From Amycolatopsis tolypomycina (GTDB lineage: Bacteria; Actinomycetota; Actinomycetes; Mycobacteriales; Pseudonocardiaceae), in NCBI RefSeq assembly GCF_900105945.1, contig NZ_FNSO01000004.1, positions 2,790,001 to 2,854,000 on the forward strand: 64,000 nt of DNA. The letters run 5' to 3'. Positions 35,540-45,155 of this stretch are shown here, piece after piece (position 1 is the stretch's first letter; every line of letters begins with the position of its first letter). Below the pieces are notes generated by a model. That model saw only the letters and a list, made by a program, of their open reading frames with translations. It ran no database searches and had not been told where the DNA came from. A program made the position numbers and the translations under genes.

Positions 35540-36517
35540 TCAGCCGTAGGACTGGCGGACGTGGACCCGGCGGTAAGCCGACGGTGGCGTGTCGAAGTGG
35601 TCGAGGAAGGCCTGGCGCAACGTCTCCGTCGAGCCGAAGCCGCAGCGGCGGGCGATCGTCGCCAGGGGGAGGTCGGTGCCGGACAACAAGCGCGCCGCCT
35701 GCTCCGTGCGGATCGTGCGGACGTACCGGCCCGGCGTGGTGCCCAGGTGGGCGTCGAACAACCTCGTCAGCTGGCGGGTGCTGATCCCCGCGCGGGCCGC
35801 CAGTGCCGGCGTGCCGAGGTCGGCGTCGAGGTGCTCGGTGATGTACGCCGTGAGGTCGCGGACCTCGCGGTGCTCCGGCGGCGGCCCGGCCAGGAACAGG
35901 CTCACCTGGGCCTGGTTCCCGGGCCGCTGCAGGTACGTGACGAGCATCCGGGCCGCCTCGCGGGCCAGTGACGGGCCGTGGTCCGCCTCCACCAGCGACA
36001 GCGTCAGGTCCAGCCCGCTCGTCACGCCCGCCGCCGTGTAGACGTTGCCGTGGCGGACGTACAGCGGCACCGAATCCACCGTCACCGCCGGGTAGTCGCG
36101 GGCCAGGCGCGCCGCGTAGCGCCAGTGGGTCGTCGCGCGGCGGCCGTTGAGCAGCCCCGCCGCCGCGAGCACCTCCGCGCCCGTGCACACCGACGCCACC
36201 CGGCGGCTGGTGCGGGCGAGCCGCCGGACGTGGGCCAGGACGCGCTCGTCGGCCGCCGCCGCGGTGCTGCCCCAGCCACCCGACACGACCAGGGTGTCCA
36301 GGTCGCCGGCGACCTGGTCGAGGCGCAGGTGCGGCTGCAGCGTCAGCCCGGAGCCGGTGGTGATGGCGTGGCCGTCGACCGAGGCGAGCCGGAGTTCGTA
36401 CGGCGGGCGCGCGCCGAGCCGGTTCGCCGCGTCGAACACATCGGCGGGGCAGGCGATGTCCAGCAGCTCGGCGTCGGCGTACCCGACGATCACGACCCGT
36501 CTGGGTGACCCTGGCAT
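35540..36517 (-). CDS. GlxA-family AraC-type regulator
   Basis: A 325-aa protein with a DJ-1/PfpI-like sensor (VVIVGYADAELLDIACPADV, VASVCTGAEVLAAAGLL) in the first ~190 residues and a double AraC helix-turn-helix at the end (LAARAGISTRQLTRLFDAHLG, ARRCGFGSTETLRQAFLDHF). The nucleophile-elbow Cys (SVCTGA) is kept, though sensors of this type are usually not enzymes. It is divergent from a DJ-1/PfpI enzyme 99 bp away and probably controls it. Confidence 0.9.
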   Translation of the reverse strand: MPGSPRRVVIVGYADAELLDIACPADVFDAANRLGARPPYELRLASVDGHAITTGSGLTLQPHLRLDQVAGDLDTLVVSGGWGSTAAAADERVLAHVRRLARTSRRVASVCTGAEVLAAAGLLNGRRATTHWRYAARLARDYPAVTVDSVPLYVRHGNVYTAAGVTSGLDLTLSLVEADHGPSLAREAARMLVTYLQRPGNQAQVSLFLAGPPPEHREVRDLTAYITEHLDADLGTPALAARAGISTRQLTRLFDAHLGTTPGRYVRTIRTEQAARLLSGTDLPLATIARRCGFGSTETLRQAFLDHFDTPPSAYRRVHVRQSYG

Positions 36518-36616
36518 GGCCGAACGCTAGCAGTCCCGCCCGGCACTCGGACGTGGTTCGCAGGAATTCGGACATCCGGGCCGCCCGCCGTCCGCGGCTT
36601 GCCCAAGCTCGAGCCC

Positions 36617-37321
36617 ATGACCGATGAGCAGAAGACCATCGCCTTCGTCGTGTACCCCGGCCTGACGCCGCTCGACCTCGTGGGCCCGCTGCAGGTGCTC
36701 AGCGCGCTCGGGCAGCTGGACCCGCGCTTCCGGACCGTCGTCGTCGGCGCCACGAAGGACACCGTCGGCACCGACACGCCGCTGCGGGTCGCCCCGAGCC
36801 ACACCTTCGACGAGGTGCCGTCGCCCTTCGCGGTGCTCGTGCCCGGCGGCACCGTCCCGACCCTGCACGCGATGGCGGACGAGCGCCTCCTCGCCTGGCT
36901 GCGCACCGCGGCCGTCTCCGCGGAGCTGCTGACGTCGGTGTGCACCGGCTCGCTCGTCCTCGGCGCGGCCGGGCTCCTCGACGGCCGCGAGGCGACGACG
37001 CACTGGATGTTCCGCGACCTGCTGACCGGCCTCGGCGCGACCCCGGTCGCCCGGCGCTGGGTCGAGGACGGCCCGGTGATCACCGCGGCGGGCGTCTCGG
37101 CCGGCATCGACCTGGCCCTGCACCTGGTGGAACGGCTGGCCGGCCGCCAGGTCGCGACCACCATCCAGTTCGGCATCGAGTACGACCCCGAGCCGCCGCA
37201 GGGGGCGCTGGACTGGGCGAACCAGCCCTACGGCGACCTGAAGCCGCTGCGGGAGCACACGCTGCGCGAAGGCCTGAAGGAGCACCCGGAGCTGCTGGAG
37301 AAGCTCCTCGCGCACGTCTGA
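36617..37321 (+). CDS. DJ-1/PfpI family protein (isonitrile hydratase-like)
   Basis: A 234-aa protein. The elbow is LLTSVCTGSLVLGAAGLLDG with Cys, and an upstream Asp/Glu in YPGLTPLDLVGPLQ matches isonitrile hydratase (InhA) and ThiJ-like members. Isonitrile hydratases convert isonitriles to N-formamides. Close relatives have other or unknown roles, so this is a likely family but not an assigned reaction. It is divergent from the GlxA-type regulator. Confidence 0.82.
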   Translation: MTDEQKTIAFVVYPGLTPLDLVGPLQVLSALGQLDPRFRTVVVGATKDTVGTDTPLRVAPSHTFDEVPSPFAVLVPGGTVPTLHAMADERLLAWLRTAAVSAELLTSVCTGSLVLGAAGLLDGREATTHWMFRDLLTGLGATPVARRWVEDGPVITAAGVSAGIDLALHLVERLAGRQVATTIQFGIEYDPEPPQGALDWANQPYGDLKPLREHTLREGLKEHPELLEKLLAHV

Positions 37322-37426
37322 GGCGAACGTCGTCGGCCATCCGGGTGAGCGGGGTTCGCCGAACGCCCGGGACGGTTAGATTCGGCTCGCTCGATCAGGT
37401 GATCTCGCGGGTGGGGTGTGGTAGCC

Positions 37427-40372
37427 GTGCGGTTCCAGGTCCTCGGGCCGGTGACGGCCTCCGTCCCGCTGCCGTCGGCGGCCCAGCCGCGGCGGCTGCT
37501 CGCCGTCCTCCTCGCCCGCGCCGGCCGGTTCGTCGGCCGCGACACCCTCATCGACGAGCTCTGGCCGGACGGCGCCCCGCCGAGCGCCGCGGCGATCGTG
37601 CAGGTCACCGTGTCGAAGCTGCGCAAGACGCTCTCGCCCGGCCTCGGTGCCGCCGAGGCCGGGCAGCGGCTGCGCTCCGGACCGCGGGGGTACGCCCTTT
37701 CCGTCGAGCCGGGGGAGCTGGACGCGGACGACTTCCTGGCGCTGCTCGGCTCGGGCGCCGACGACCGGGCGCAGCGCCGCCGGACGCTCGACCGGGCGCT
37801 GGCGTGCTGGCGGGGCGACGCGTTCGCCGACGTCGCGGGCGGGCCGCTGCTGGAGGCGCACAAGCTGTGGCTGGAGGACCGGCGCTGCGCGGCCCTGCTG
37901 CAACTGGTCGAGCTGGAGCTGGCCGACGGCGACGGTGAGTCCGTGGTCGAGCGGCTCGCCCCGGTGGTCGCCGCCCGGCCCGCCGACGAACGGTTCGCCG
38001 CCCGGCTCGCGGTCGCCCTCGGCGCCGTCGGCCACCGCGAATCGGCACTGGAGGTGCTGCGCCGGACCCGGCGCGCGCTGTGGGACGAGGCGGGCGTGTG
38101 GCCGGGCGCCGACCTCGTCGCGGTGTACCGCCGGATCGCCGGCACGGAGTGGACGACGCCGGGGCCGCCCGCCCAGCTCCCGCCCGCGGTGCCCGACTTC
38201 ACCGGCCGCGCGGCCGAGCTCGCCGACGTCGGACGCGCGCTGCGCGGCCCGGCCCCGGTCGTGCTGCACGGGGCCGCTGGGGCCGGCAAGTCCGCGCTGG
38301 CGGTCCAGGCCGCCTGGCGGGCCCGCCGCCGGTTCCCCGACGGCCAGCTGACCGCGTCCCTGCGCGCCCCGGACGGCACCCCCGCCGAGCCGGCGACCGT
38401 GCTGACGGGTTTCCTGCGCCTGCTCGGCGCCACCCCGGCCGAACTGGCCGACCGCGCCGGGCTGGCCGGGCTGTGGCGCGGCTACACGGCCGACCGGCGG
38501 CTGCTCGTCCTGCTCGAGGACGCCGCGTCGGAGGCCCAGGTGCGGGCCCTGCTGCCCGCCGGGCCCGGCTGCGCCACGCTCGTCACCGCCCGCCGCGAGC
38601 TGCCCGGGCTGTGCGGGGCGCGAGCGGTCCCGGTGCCGCCACTGTCCACAGAGGACGCCCGCGCGCTGCTGGCGGCGATCGCCGGGGAGTCGCGGCTGAA
38701 GGCGGAACCCGAAGCGGCGCAACGGCTTCTCGGGCACGGCGCCGGGCTCGCGCTCGCCGTCCGGATCGCCGGGGTGAAGCTCGCGACGCGGCCGAACCTG
38801 CGCGTCGCCGACCTCGCCGCGCGCCTGGCCGACGACCGCCGCCGGCTCGATGAGCTGACCGCCGGCGACCTCGGCGTCCGTGCCGTGGTGACGTCGGCGC
38901 TGCGGGAGCGGTCCGCCGCCGAGGTGTCGCTGCTGCGGCTGCTCGCCGCCTTCGGCGTCCCCGTCCCCGAGTGGGGTGCCGCGGCGCTGCTCGACCGGTC
39001 CCTCGCCGAAGCCCGCGACCGGCTGGACGACCTGGCCGCCGCCCACCTGCTCGACCCGGCCGGGACGCGGTGGGCGGTGCCCCCGTTCGTGCGGCTCGTG
39101 CTGGCCGAGAGCCCGGCCGGCGCCGATCCCGCGGCGCTGCGCCGGGCGTGCGAGGCCGCGCTGGCGCTCGCCGACCACGCGCGGGGCCGTCCGGCGCCCC
39201 CGCCCGACCCGGCCCTCGCCCGGCGGATCGCGGCCGACCCGGCGGGCTGGGCGGCCGAGGAGACCGGCCTGCTCGCCGCCGCCGTCCGCCTGTCCGGCGC
39301 GCACGGCTGGCACGAGCTGACCGAACGGCTCGCCGACGCGTGCACCGCGCTGGCGGGCACCCCGTGGCTCGGCCACGCCGCTCGCGCCGTCTCGGTGCTC
39401 GGGCTGGCCGCGGCCCGGCGCCGCCGCGACCCGCGCGCGGAGGCCGGAAAGCTCTACAACCTCGGTGCGGTGCACTGGCAGCACGGCCACTGGCACCGGG
39501 CGCGGAACTACTTCGTCATGGCCGAGCACCGCTACCGCGCCCTGGCCGATCCGCAGGGCACCGGGGAGGTGCTGACCGCGCTCGCCGACGTCCACCTCGA
39601 CGGCGGCGACCCGCACGCCGCCGAGGCCGAGCTGAGGGAGGCGCTGGGCCTGTTCCGCGCGTGCGGGGACCGGCGCGGCCAGGCCGCCGCGGCGGCGCAG
39701 CTGGGCTCGCTGGCCGAGGACGTCGGCGACGTCCGGCGGGCGGTCGAAAGCTTCGAGGCGAGCATGCTGCTCGCCCGGGAGGCCGACGACGGCCGCGGGC
39801 ACGACCAGGCCGCCAAGCGCTACGCCGACGTCCTGCGCCGGCACGGCGACCGGGACCGGGCGGCCTGCCTGCTCGCCGGCGCGCTCGGCGGCGCCGTCCG
39901 CACCCGCGAGCGGCACTGGGAGGCGCACGTCCTGCGCAGCCTCGGCGACCTGCACACCGACGCCGGCGAACCGGCCGACGGGCAGCGTTTCCTGACGCGG
40001 TCATTGGCGCTGTTCGAACGGATCGGGCACCGGCACGCCGCCGCCTACACCCACCGCAGCCTCGCCGAGGCCCGTCGCCGCGCGGGCGACCCGGCGGGCG
40101 CGCGCCGGCACCTGCGGCTCGCGCTGGACGTGTTCCGGGAGCTGCGCGACCGCCGCGGCGCCGGGTACGCCCTGCTCGGCCTCGGGCGGACGGCGGCCGA
40201 GGACGGCGACGGCGGCGAGGCGGAACGGCTGCTGCGCGCCTCGGCGGGGTTGTTCCGGGAGCTCGGGTTTCCGCTGTGGGAGCTGCGGGCCCTGGGCGAA
40301 CTCGACGCCGTCACCAGCGCTTCCCCGGACCGGGACCGGACTCGTGAAGTCTTGGCGAAGATCAGGAGGTGA
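37427..40372 (+). CDS. SARP-type regulator with NTPase and TPR domains
   Basis: About 981 aa (GTG at 37427, with GGTGGGG about 10 nt before it; GTG 37418 is an alternative). An OmpR-like winged helix (RFQVLGPV, FVGRDTLIDELWPDG) and BTAD make up the first ~240 residues. An NB-ARC-type NTPase (P-loop GAAGAGKS, 282-289) and C-terminal TPR repeats (YNLGAVHWQHGHWHRARNYF, AYTHRSLAEARRRAGD) follow. Such large SARPs often control natural-product genes in a nucleotide-dependent manner. No biosynthetic cluster lies next to it here, so its target is elsewhere or is the adjacent secreted protein. Confidence 0.9.
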   Translation: MRFQVLGPVTASVPLPSAAQPRRLLAVLLARAGRFVGRDTLIDELWPDGAPPSAAAIVQVTVSKLRKTLSPGLGAAEAGQRLRSGPRGYALSVEPGELDADDFLALLGSGADDRAQRRRTLDRALACWRGDAFADVAGGPLLEAHKLWLEDRRCAALLQLVELELADGDGESVVERLAPVVAARPADERFAARLAVALGAVGHRESALEVLRRTRRALWDEAGVWPGADLVAVYRRIAGTEWTTPGPPAQLPPAVPDFTGRAAELADVGRALRGPAPVVLHGAAGAGKSALAVQAAWRARRRFPDGQLTASLRAPDGTPAEPATVLTGFLRLLGATPAELADRAGLAGLWRGYTADRRLLVLLEDAASEAQVRALLPAGPGCATLVTARRELPGLCGARAVPVPPLSTEDARALLAAIAGESRLKAEPEAAQRLLGHGAGLALAVRIAGVKLATRPNLRVADLAARLADDRRRLDELTAGDLGVRAVVTSALRERSAAEVSLLRLLAAFGVPVPEWGAAALLDRSLAEARDRLDDLAAAHLLDPAGTRWAVPPFVRLVLAESPAGADPAALRRACEAALALADHARGRPAPPPDPALARRIAADPAGWAAEETGLLAAAVRLSGAHGWHELTERLADACTALAGTPWLGHAARAVSVLGLAAARRRRDPRAEAGKLYNLGAVHWQHGHWHRARNYFVMAEHRYRALADPQGTGEVLTALADVHLDGGDPHAAEAELREALGLFRACGDRRGQAAAAAQLGSLAEDVGDVRRAVESFEASMLLAREADDGRGHDQAAKRYADVLRRHGDRDRAACLLAGALGGAVRTRERHWEAHVLRSLGDLHTDAGEPADGQRFLTRSLALFERIGHRHAAAYTHRSLAEARRRAGDPAGARRHLRLALDVFRELRDRRGAGYALLGLGRTAAEDGDGGEAERLLRASAGLFRELGFPLWELRALGELDAVTSASPDRDRTREVLAKIRR

Positions 40373-40473
40373 CGGCGTCCCGGCCCGGCCGGCGGCGACC
40401 GGAGTTTGGCGAAGTTATGGCCGTCCCGATTTGGCTCCACGGCGTCCGGATCGTCGTACGAGGGAGACAGCTC

Positions 40474-40983
40474 ATGCCGGGACAGCTCATGCTCACGCGG
40501 GTCGCACTGGGACTGGCCGCGTCCGCGGCGACGGCGGTGTTCGCCACCATCGGCACCGCGCAGGCGACCGAGCAGGTCACCAAGCTCACCCAGGCGCAGG
40601 CCGCGTCGCAGCTGTCCGCGGCCGGGGTGACGCGCTCCTCCAGCGGTGGCTGCACGGATCGCTACAACTCGACCTGCACGTCCTACGAGCAGATCAACCA
40701 GAGCACGGTCAGCGGGGTCATCACGCTGAAGCGGGCCAGCGGCTGCGCCGTCAACATCACCGGCGGGACCGAGACCGGGCACGCGTCCGGCACCTACAGC
40801 CACTGGAACGGCTACAAGGTGGACATCTCGCACAACAGCTGCATCGACGCCTACGTCAAGAACAACTTCGGCTACGCCGGCCTGCGCGGCGACGGCTACC
40901 CGCAGTGGAAGGCCGCGTCCGGCAACCTCTACTGCGACGAAGGGAACCACTGGGACATCACGTACTACACCTGCGGCTGCTGA
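40474..40983 (+). CDS. secreted Cys-rich M15-like zinc peptidase candidate
   Basis: A 169-aa protein with a signal peptide (LTRVALGLAASAATAVFATI then GTAQAT). The mature part has seven Cys. The pattern TGHASGTYSHWNGYKVDI gives His110 and Asp117 with the HxxGxxxD spacing of the DD-carboxypeptidase/VanX (M15, hedgehog-like) zinc site. The third ligand and base fit EGNHWD (Glu156, His159). I infer a zinc-binding hydrolase or degenerate binder of cell wall or another polymer. The ATG follows GAGGGAGACAG. It is downstream of the SARP gene on the same strand. Confidence 0.65.
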   Translation: MPGQLMLTRVALGLAASAATAVFATIGTAQATEQVTKLTQAQAASQLSAAGVTRSSSGGCTDRYNSTCTSYEQINQSTVSGVITLKRASGCAVNITGGTETGHASGTYSHWNGYKVDISHNSCIDAYVKNNFGYAGLRGDGYPQWKAASGNLYCDEGNHWDITYYTCGC

Positions 40984-41037
40984 CCGGCCGGTTACCGGGT
41001 GCGACGAAGGGGTACCTCTCCGGGTGGAGGTGAGGAG

Positions 41038-41418
41038 ATGACATCCCACGGCACCCCGGCCGTCCGGCGCCGCACCGCGGTGCTCGGTGCGGCCGCCGGA
41101 CTGGTCCTGCTGGCCGGGCTCTTCCTCGTACTCGCCCCGTGGATCGCCGGTTTCGGTGGCGCGGGCGTGCTTGCGCTCAGCGACACCGTGCTCGGGCTGG
41201 TCCTGGTCGCGCTGGCGATCGCCCGCACGGCCACCCGCAGGCTCGCGCTGATCGGCTGGGTGATCCCGGTCCTCGGCGCGTGGGTGGTGCTTTCGCCGTG
41301 GCTGCTGTCCCAGGCGGGGGACACCCCGCCGTCGGCGGCCGCGATCACCGGCAACGTGGTCGCGGGCGCCGTGGTCGTGGTGGCCGGGGTGTGCTCGGCG
41401 CTCGCGGGCGAGCGCTGA
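41038..41418 (+). CDS. SPW-repeat small membrane protein
   Basis: A 126-aa protein with four hydrophobic helices arranged as two repeats: LVLAPWIAGFGG and WVVLSPWLLSQAG, which show the SPW motif spacing. Function unknown. The ATG follows GGTGAGGAG. Confidence 0.8.
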   Translation: MTSHGTPAVRRRTAVLGAAAGLVLLAGLFLVLAPWIAGFGGAGVLALSDTVLGLVLVALAIARTATRRLALIGWVIPVLGAWVVLSPWLLSQAGDTPPSAAAITGNVVAGAVVVVAGVCSALAGER

Positions 41419-41515
41419 GCACGCTCCGAGTGGACACGCCCGGCCCGGGGCGGGCAGGCTCCGCCCAGGAGCGCGTGCGGGTGGACGGGCCCGCCGCCGA
41501 CCCCTGGGAGGCGCG

Positions 41516-42400
41516 GTGGACCCCGCCGATATCACGACCTCGAACCCGGACAAGATCTACTACCCCGAGGCCGGGCTGACCAAAGGCGACGTCGTCGGGC
41601 ACTACCGGACGGTCGCCGAGGCGATGGTGCCGCACCTGCGCGGCCGGCCGCTGACCCTGCGCCGCTACCCGAACGGCATCGCGGGCCAGACCTGGTACCA
41701 GAAGGAGGCCAGCCCGAAGCTGCCCTCCTGGATCCGCGTCGAGGCGATCCCGCAGCGGACGACCAGCGACGTGCGGCACGTCATCTGCGACGACGCCGCG
41801 ACGCTGGTGTACCTGGCCAACCAGGCGGCGATCGAGTACCACATCTGGTCGTCCACTGTGGACGACCTGGAGCACCCGGACATGGTGCTGATCGACATCG
41901 ACCCGCCCGACCACGTCACCGTCGCCGACCTGCGCGGGATCGCGCGCCTGGTCCGCGACGTCTACACCGCCGCCGGGCTGACGCCGTACCTGCAGGCCAC
42001 CGGGGGGCGCGGGTTCCACGTCGTCGCGCCGCTCGAGCCCAGCTTCACCTACGACGAGGTCCGGGACCTGGCCAAGGTCGCGGCCGAGGTGCTGGCCCGG
42101 CTCGACCCCGACCGGCTCACCACGGCCGTGCGGAAGAACCAGCGCGGCGACCGCGTGTACCTCGACATCCTGCGCAACGGCTACACCTCGACGTTCGTGG
42201 CGCCCTATTCGCTGCGCGCGCGGCCGTCCGCCGGGGTCGCGACGCCGCTGGACTGGCACGAGCTCGGCAAGGCGGAACCGGACGGCTGGACGCCGAAGCG
42301 GATGAAGGACCGCCTGGCGCGCAAGGCCGATCCGTGGGCCGGGATGGCCGACCACGCGGCCTCCCCGGCGCGGGCGCTGGAGCTGCTGAAGGCGCTTTAG
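41516..42400 (+). CDS. ligD: LigD-type polymerase domain (NHEJ primase-polymerase)
   Basis: A 294-aa stand-alone LigD POL of the archaeo-eukaryotic primase superfamily. Catalytic Asp127 and Asp129 lie in VLIDIDPP, and the GGRGFHVV His168 and the third acid in VYLDILRNG are present. These enzymes add preferentially ribonucleotides during end-joining. No ligase or phosphoesterase is fused; a separate phosphoesterase module lies at 44.0 kb and Ku at 56.5 kb. GTG start after CTGGGAGGC. Confidence 0.92.
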   Translation: MDPADITTSNPDKIYYPEAGLTKGDVVGHYRTVAEAMVPHLRGRPLTLRRYPNGIAGQTWYQKEASPKLPSWIRVEAIPQRTTSDVRHVICDDAATLVYLANQAAIEYHIWSSTVDDLEHPDMVLIDIDPPDHVTVADLRGIARLVRDVYTAAGLTPYLQATGGRGFHVVAPLEPSFTYDEVRDLAKVAAEVLARLDPDRLTTAVRKNQRGDRVYLDILRNGYTSTFVAPYSLRARPSAGVATPLDWHELGKAEPDGWTPKRMKDRLARKADPWAGMADHAASPARALELLKAL

Positions 42401-42526
42401 CGAAACCGCATGCGGGAAGAAATCGCTGTGCAATCCGGAGGAAGGTGACTGCCCCTCCTCCTCCGTACGGTCGACGCAGACCTACGGACCGCGGAGAAAC
42501 GCCGTCTCCGCTCGAAGGAGAGAGCA

Positions 42527-43993
42527 GTGAACGTCGCCCAAGCAGCTCCCGCATCGGTGGCGTCGGGTCTCGACCCGCGCCGCTGGAAAGCCCTCATTCT
42601 GCTCTGCACGGCCAACTTCATGGTGATCCTCGACGCGCAGATCGTCATCATGGGCCTGCCGTCGATCTCGGCCGACCTCAAGCTGTCCCCCGTCGCGGCG
42701 CAGTGGGCCCTCTCGGCCAACCTGCTGACCTTCGGCGGGCTGCTGCTGCTCGGCGGCCGCGCGGCCGACCTGCTCGGCAGGCGGAAGGTGTTCATCGCCG
42801 GCACGGCGCTGTTCCTGCTGGTGTCCTTGCTGTCCGGGTTCGCCTGGAACGCCGAGGTCCTGCTGGTGGCCCGCGCCCTGCACGGGGTTTCGGCCGCGCT
42901 GATGGCGCCGACCGCGTTGTCCATCCTGACCAACACCTTCCCCGAAGGCCGGGAGCGCAACAAGGCGTTCGCCGCGTGGTCCGGGATCGCCTCCATCGGC
43001 GCGACCGTCGGCCTGCTGCTCGGCGGCACGCTCATCGACTGGCTGGGCTGGCAGTCGATCTTCTTCGTCAACGTCCCGGTCGCGCTGCTCATGCTGATCC
43101 TGAGCCCGGTGCTGCTGCGCGAGAGCAAGGACGCGGGCAAGCAGCGGACGTTCGACCTCGCCGGGGCGGTCGTCAGCACGGCCGCGCTGGGCCTGCTCGT
43201 CTACATCCTGGTCGAGGCGCCCGCCAAGGGCTGGGTCAGCTTCCACACCCTCGGCCTCGGCGTGGTCTTCCTCGTGCTGGTCGCGCTGACGCTGGTGATC
43301 GAGAAGCGCTCGGCGGCGCCGCTGGTGCCGCTGCGCCTCTTCCGCTCGCCCGCGCTGGTCGGCGGCAACGTCGTGACGGCGATCGTCGCGGCGCTCGCGT
43401 TCGGCATGTCCGTGGCGATCTCCCAGTTCTCGCTGGGCGTGCTGCACTACACGGCGCTCGAGTTCGGCCTGAGCCAGTCGGCGATGCCGATCGCGGCCGT
43501 GGCCGGCGCCTACCTCGCGCAGGCCGTGCTCAACCGTATCGGCATCCGCGTCGTCGCGGTCACCGGCGTGGTGCTGCTCGGCGCCGGCTGCTTCCTGCTG
43601 ACCGGCATCTCGCCGACGGGCACCTACTGGGCCGACGTCTTCCCGGGCCTGGTCCTGTTCGGCCTGGGCCTCGGCGGCGGCCCGGTCGCCCTCGCGGCGG
43701 CGGCCCTGAACGGCATCGCCAAGCGCGACGCGGGCATCGCGTCCGGGTTCAACACCGCGGCGTTCCAGGTCGGTGGCGCGATCGGCGTGGCGATCGTGTC
43801 GACGATCATCGCGTCGCACATGGCGCAGGCGGCGACCAACCCGGCGGCGGTCATCGAGGGCTTCAGCCAGGGCTTCGTGGCGTGCGTGATCTTCGCGGCC
43901 GTCGGCCTGGTGCTGGCCGTGGCGCTGCTGCGCAAGCGCGGTGGCGGGCAGCTGCAGGTGGTCCCGGAGCAGCGGACGCCTTCGGCGCACTGA
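42527..43993 (+). CDS. MFS exporter, DHA2/EmrB-type
   Basis: A 488-aa protein with about 14 membrane helices. The family motif IVIMGLPSISADL in helix 1, LLLLGGRAADLLGRRKVF (loop 2-3) and GVSAALMAPTALSIL (motif C) are present. Such transporters expel hydrophobic drugs or natural products with protons. The GTG start follows GAAGGAGAGAG. No regulator gene is adjacent, but a 126-bp leader precedes it. Confidence 0.9.
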   Translation: MNVAQAAPASVASGLDPRRWKALILLCTANFMVILDAQIVIMGLPSISADLKLSPVAAQWALSANLLTFGGLLLLGGRAADLLGRRKVFIAGTALFLLVSLLSGFAWNAEVLLVARALHGVSAALMAPTALSILTNTFPEGRERNKAFAAWSGIASIGATVGLLLGGTLIDWLGWQSIFFVNVPVALLMLILSPVLLRESKDAGKQRTFDLAGAVVSTAALGLLVYILVEAPAKGWVSFHTLGLGVVFLVLVALTLVIEKRSAAPLVPLRLFRSPALVGGNVVTAIVAALAFGMSVAISQFSLGVLHYTALEFGLSQSAMPIAAVAGAYLAQAVLNRIGIRVVAVTGVVLLGAGCFLLTGISPTGTYWADVFPGLVLFGLGLGGGPVALAAAALNGIAKRDAGIASGFNTAAFQVGGAIGVAIVSTIIASHMAQAATNPAAVIEGFSQGFVACVIFAAVGLVLAVALLRKRGGGQLQVVPEQRTPSAH

Positions 43994-44005
43994 GTTCCGG
44001 CGGTG

Positions 44006-44037
44006 ACGGCCTCCCCGGTTCCGGCCGGGGAGGCCGT
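44006..44037. terminator. bidirectional hairpin terminator
   Basis: A perfect 13-bp stem (ACGGCCTCCCCGG and its complement) with a 6-nt loop and TTTC on the plus-strand 3' side. It lies between the convergent MFS and LigD-PE genes. Confidence 0.8.
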
Positions 44038-44038
44038 T

Positions 44039-45109
44039 TCACGTCCGGATCCGGAGCCAGTCGCCGTCGGCCTTGCCCGGGCGGTACTCGCTGTCCGCGC
44101 GCTTCGCGTAGATCCCGCCGAGGCCGTGCTCCCGCGCCGCGGCGAGCACGGCCTCGCCGCCGCCGTGGAAGTAGCGCGGCACCTGCCAGTTGCCGCCGGA
44201 GAGGCCGAGGTCGGCCAGCATGTCCCGGCGTTCGAGGTAGGGCAGGTCCAGCGTCGACCGGCCTTCGTAGTGGAGCAGGTCGTAGGCGAAGAAGAACGCC
44301 GGGCAGTGCTTGGCCAGCCGCTTGGCGTCGGTGCCGTCGGCGCGGCCGCGCCGGACGAGCCCCGCGGGATCCGGGCGCCCGTCGCAGACCACGACCATCT
44401 CGCCGTCGAGCAGGACCTCCGTCGAGCCCAGGGTTTCGCCGAGCTTGTGCAGCTCCGGCCAGCGTCCGATGACGTCGGCGCCGGTGTCGTCGTGCGCCGC
44501 GATGCGGCCGCCGGAGACGCACAGCATCGTGCGGGCGCCGCCCCAGTCGAACTCGTAGGCCCAGTCGGCGTCGTCGGCGGGCAGTTCGCCGTCGACCGCG
44601 GCCATCGGCTCGAGGAACTCGGGGGAGTCCTCGTGCCCGGGCTCGGCCGGGTCGAGGCGGCGCAGCGTCCAGTCGCCTTCGTCCTCGGGGTTGTGCCGGT
44701 TGAGGAAGAGGTACTTGCCGTTCGCCTTGCCGCCGTGGAAGACGATCTCGACCTTGTGGTTGTTCCAGTGCAGGGTTTCGTAGCGGCCGGTGTCCCAGAT
44801 CGCCATCCACCCGCCGCCGTACTCGCCGGCCGGGATCTCGCCCTCGAAGTCGAGGTACTCCATGGGGTGGTCTTCGGTGTGCACCGCCAGTCGCGTGACG
44901 CCGGGGGAGAGCGGCAGGCCCTTCGGCACCGCCCACGAGACCAGCACGCCGTCGCGCTCCAGCCGGAAGTCCCAGTGCAGCCGGGTGGCGTGGTGCTCCT
45001 GGATGACGAACAGGTCGTCGTTGCCGGGTTGCGGCGGGCCTTCCGGCCACGGCTCGGGGGTGCGGGAGCGACGCCGCTTGCGCCGGTACTCGTCGAGTCT
45101 GTCGGCCAT
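44039..45109 (-). CDS. LigD phosphoesterase domain with inactive ligase domain
   Basis: A 356-aa protein. The N-terminal 3'-phosphoesterase module has the full metal-site pattern HHATRLHWDFRLERDG (His40, His45, Asp47, Arg49) and HTEDHP. The second half aligns with an ATP-dependent ligase adenylation domain but has lost the catalytic lysine: the KxDGxR position reads EFDWGGAR (Asp188 for Lys, Gly190 for Asp). The later motif GIYAKRADSEYRPG is kept. I infer an active end-trimming enzyme with a binding-only or structural second domain. Confidence 0.88.
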   Translation of the reverse strand: MADRLDEYRRKRRRSRTPEPWPEGPPQPGNDDLFVIQEHHATRLHWDFRLERDGVLVSWAVPKGLPLSPGVTRLAVHTEDHPMEYLDFEGEIPAGEYGGGWMAIWDTGRYETLHWNNHKVEIVFHGGKANGKYLFLNRHNPEDEGDWTLRRLDPAEPGHEDSPEFLEPMAAVDGELPADDADWAYEFDWGGARTMLCVSGGRIAAHDDTGADVIGRWPELHKLGETLGSTEVLLDGEMVVVCDGRPDPAGLVRRGRADGTDAKRLAKHCPAFFFAYDLLHYEGRSTLDLPYLERRDMLADLGLSGGNWQVPRYFHGGGEAVLAAAREHGLGGIYAKRADSEYRPGKADGDWLRIRT

Positions 45110-45155
45110 GGGCGCCCCAGTACCCCTTTCGCTCGAAGAACTTCCAGGGTACCGG

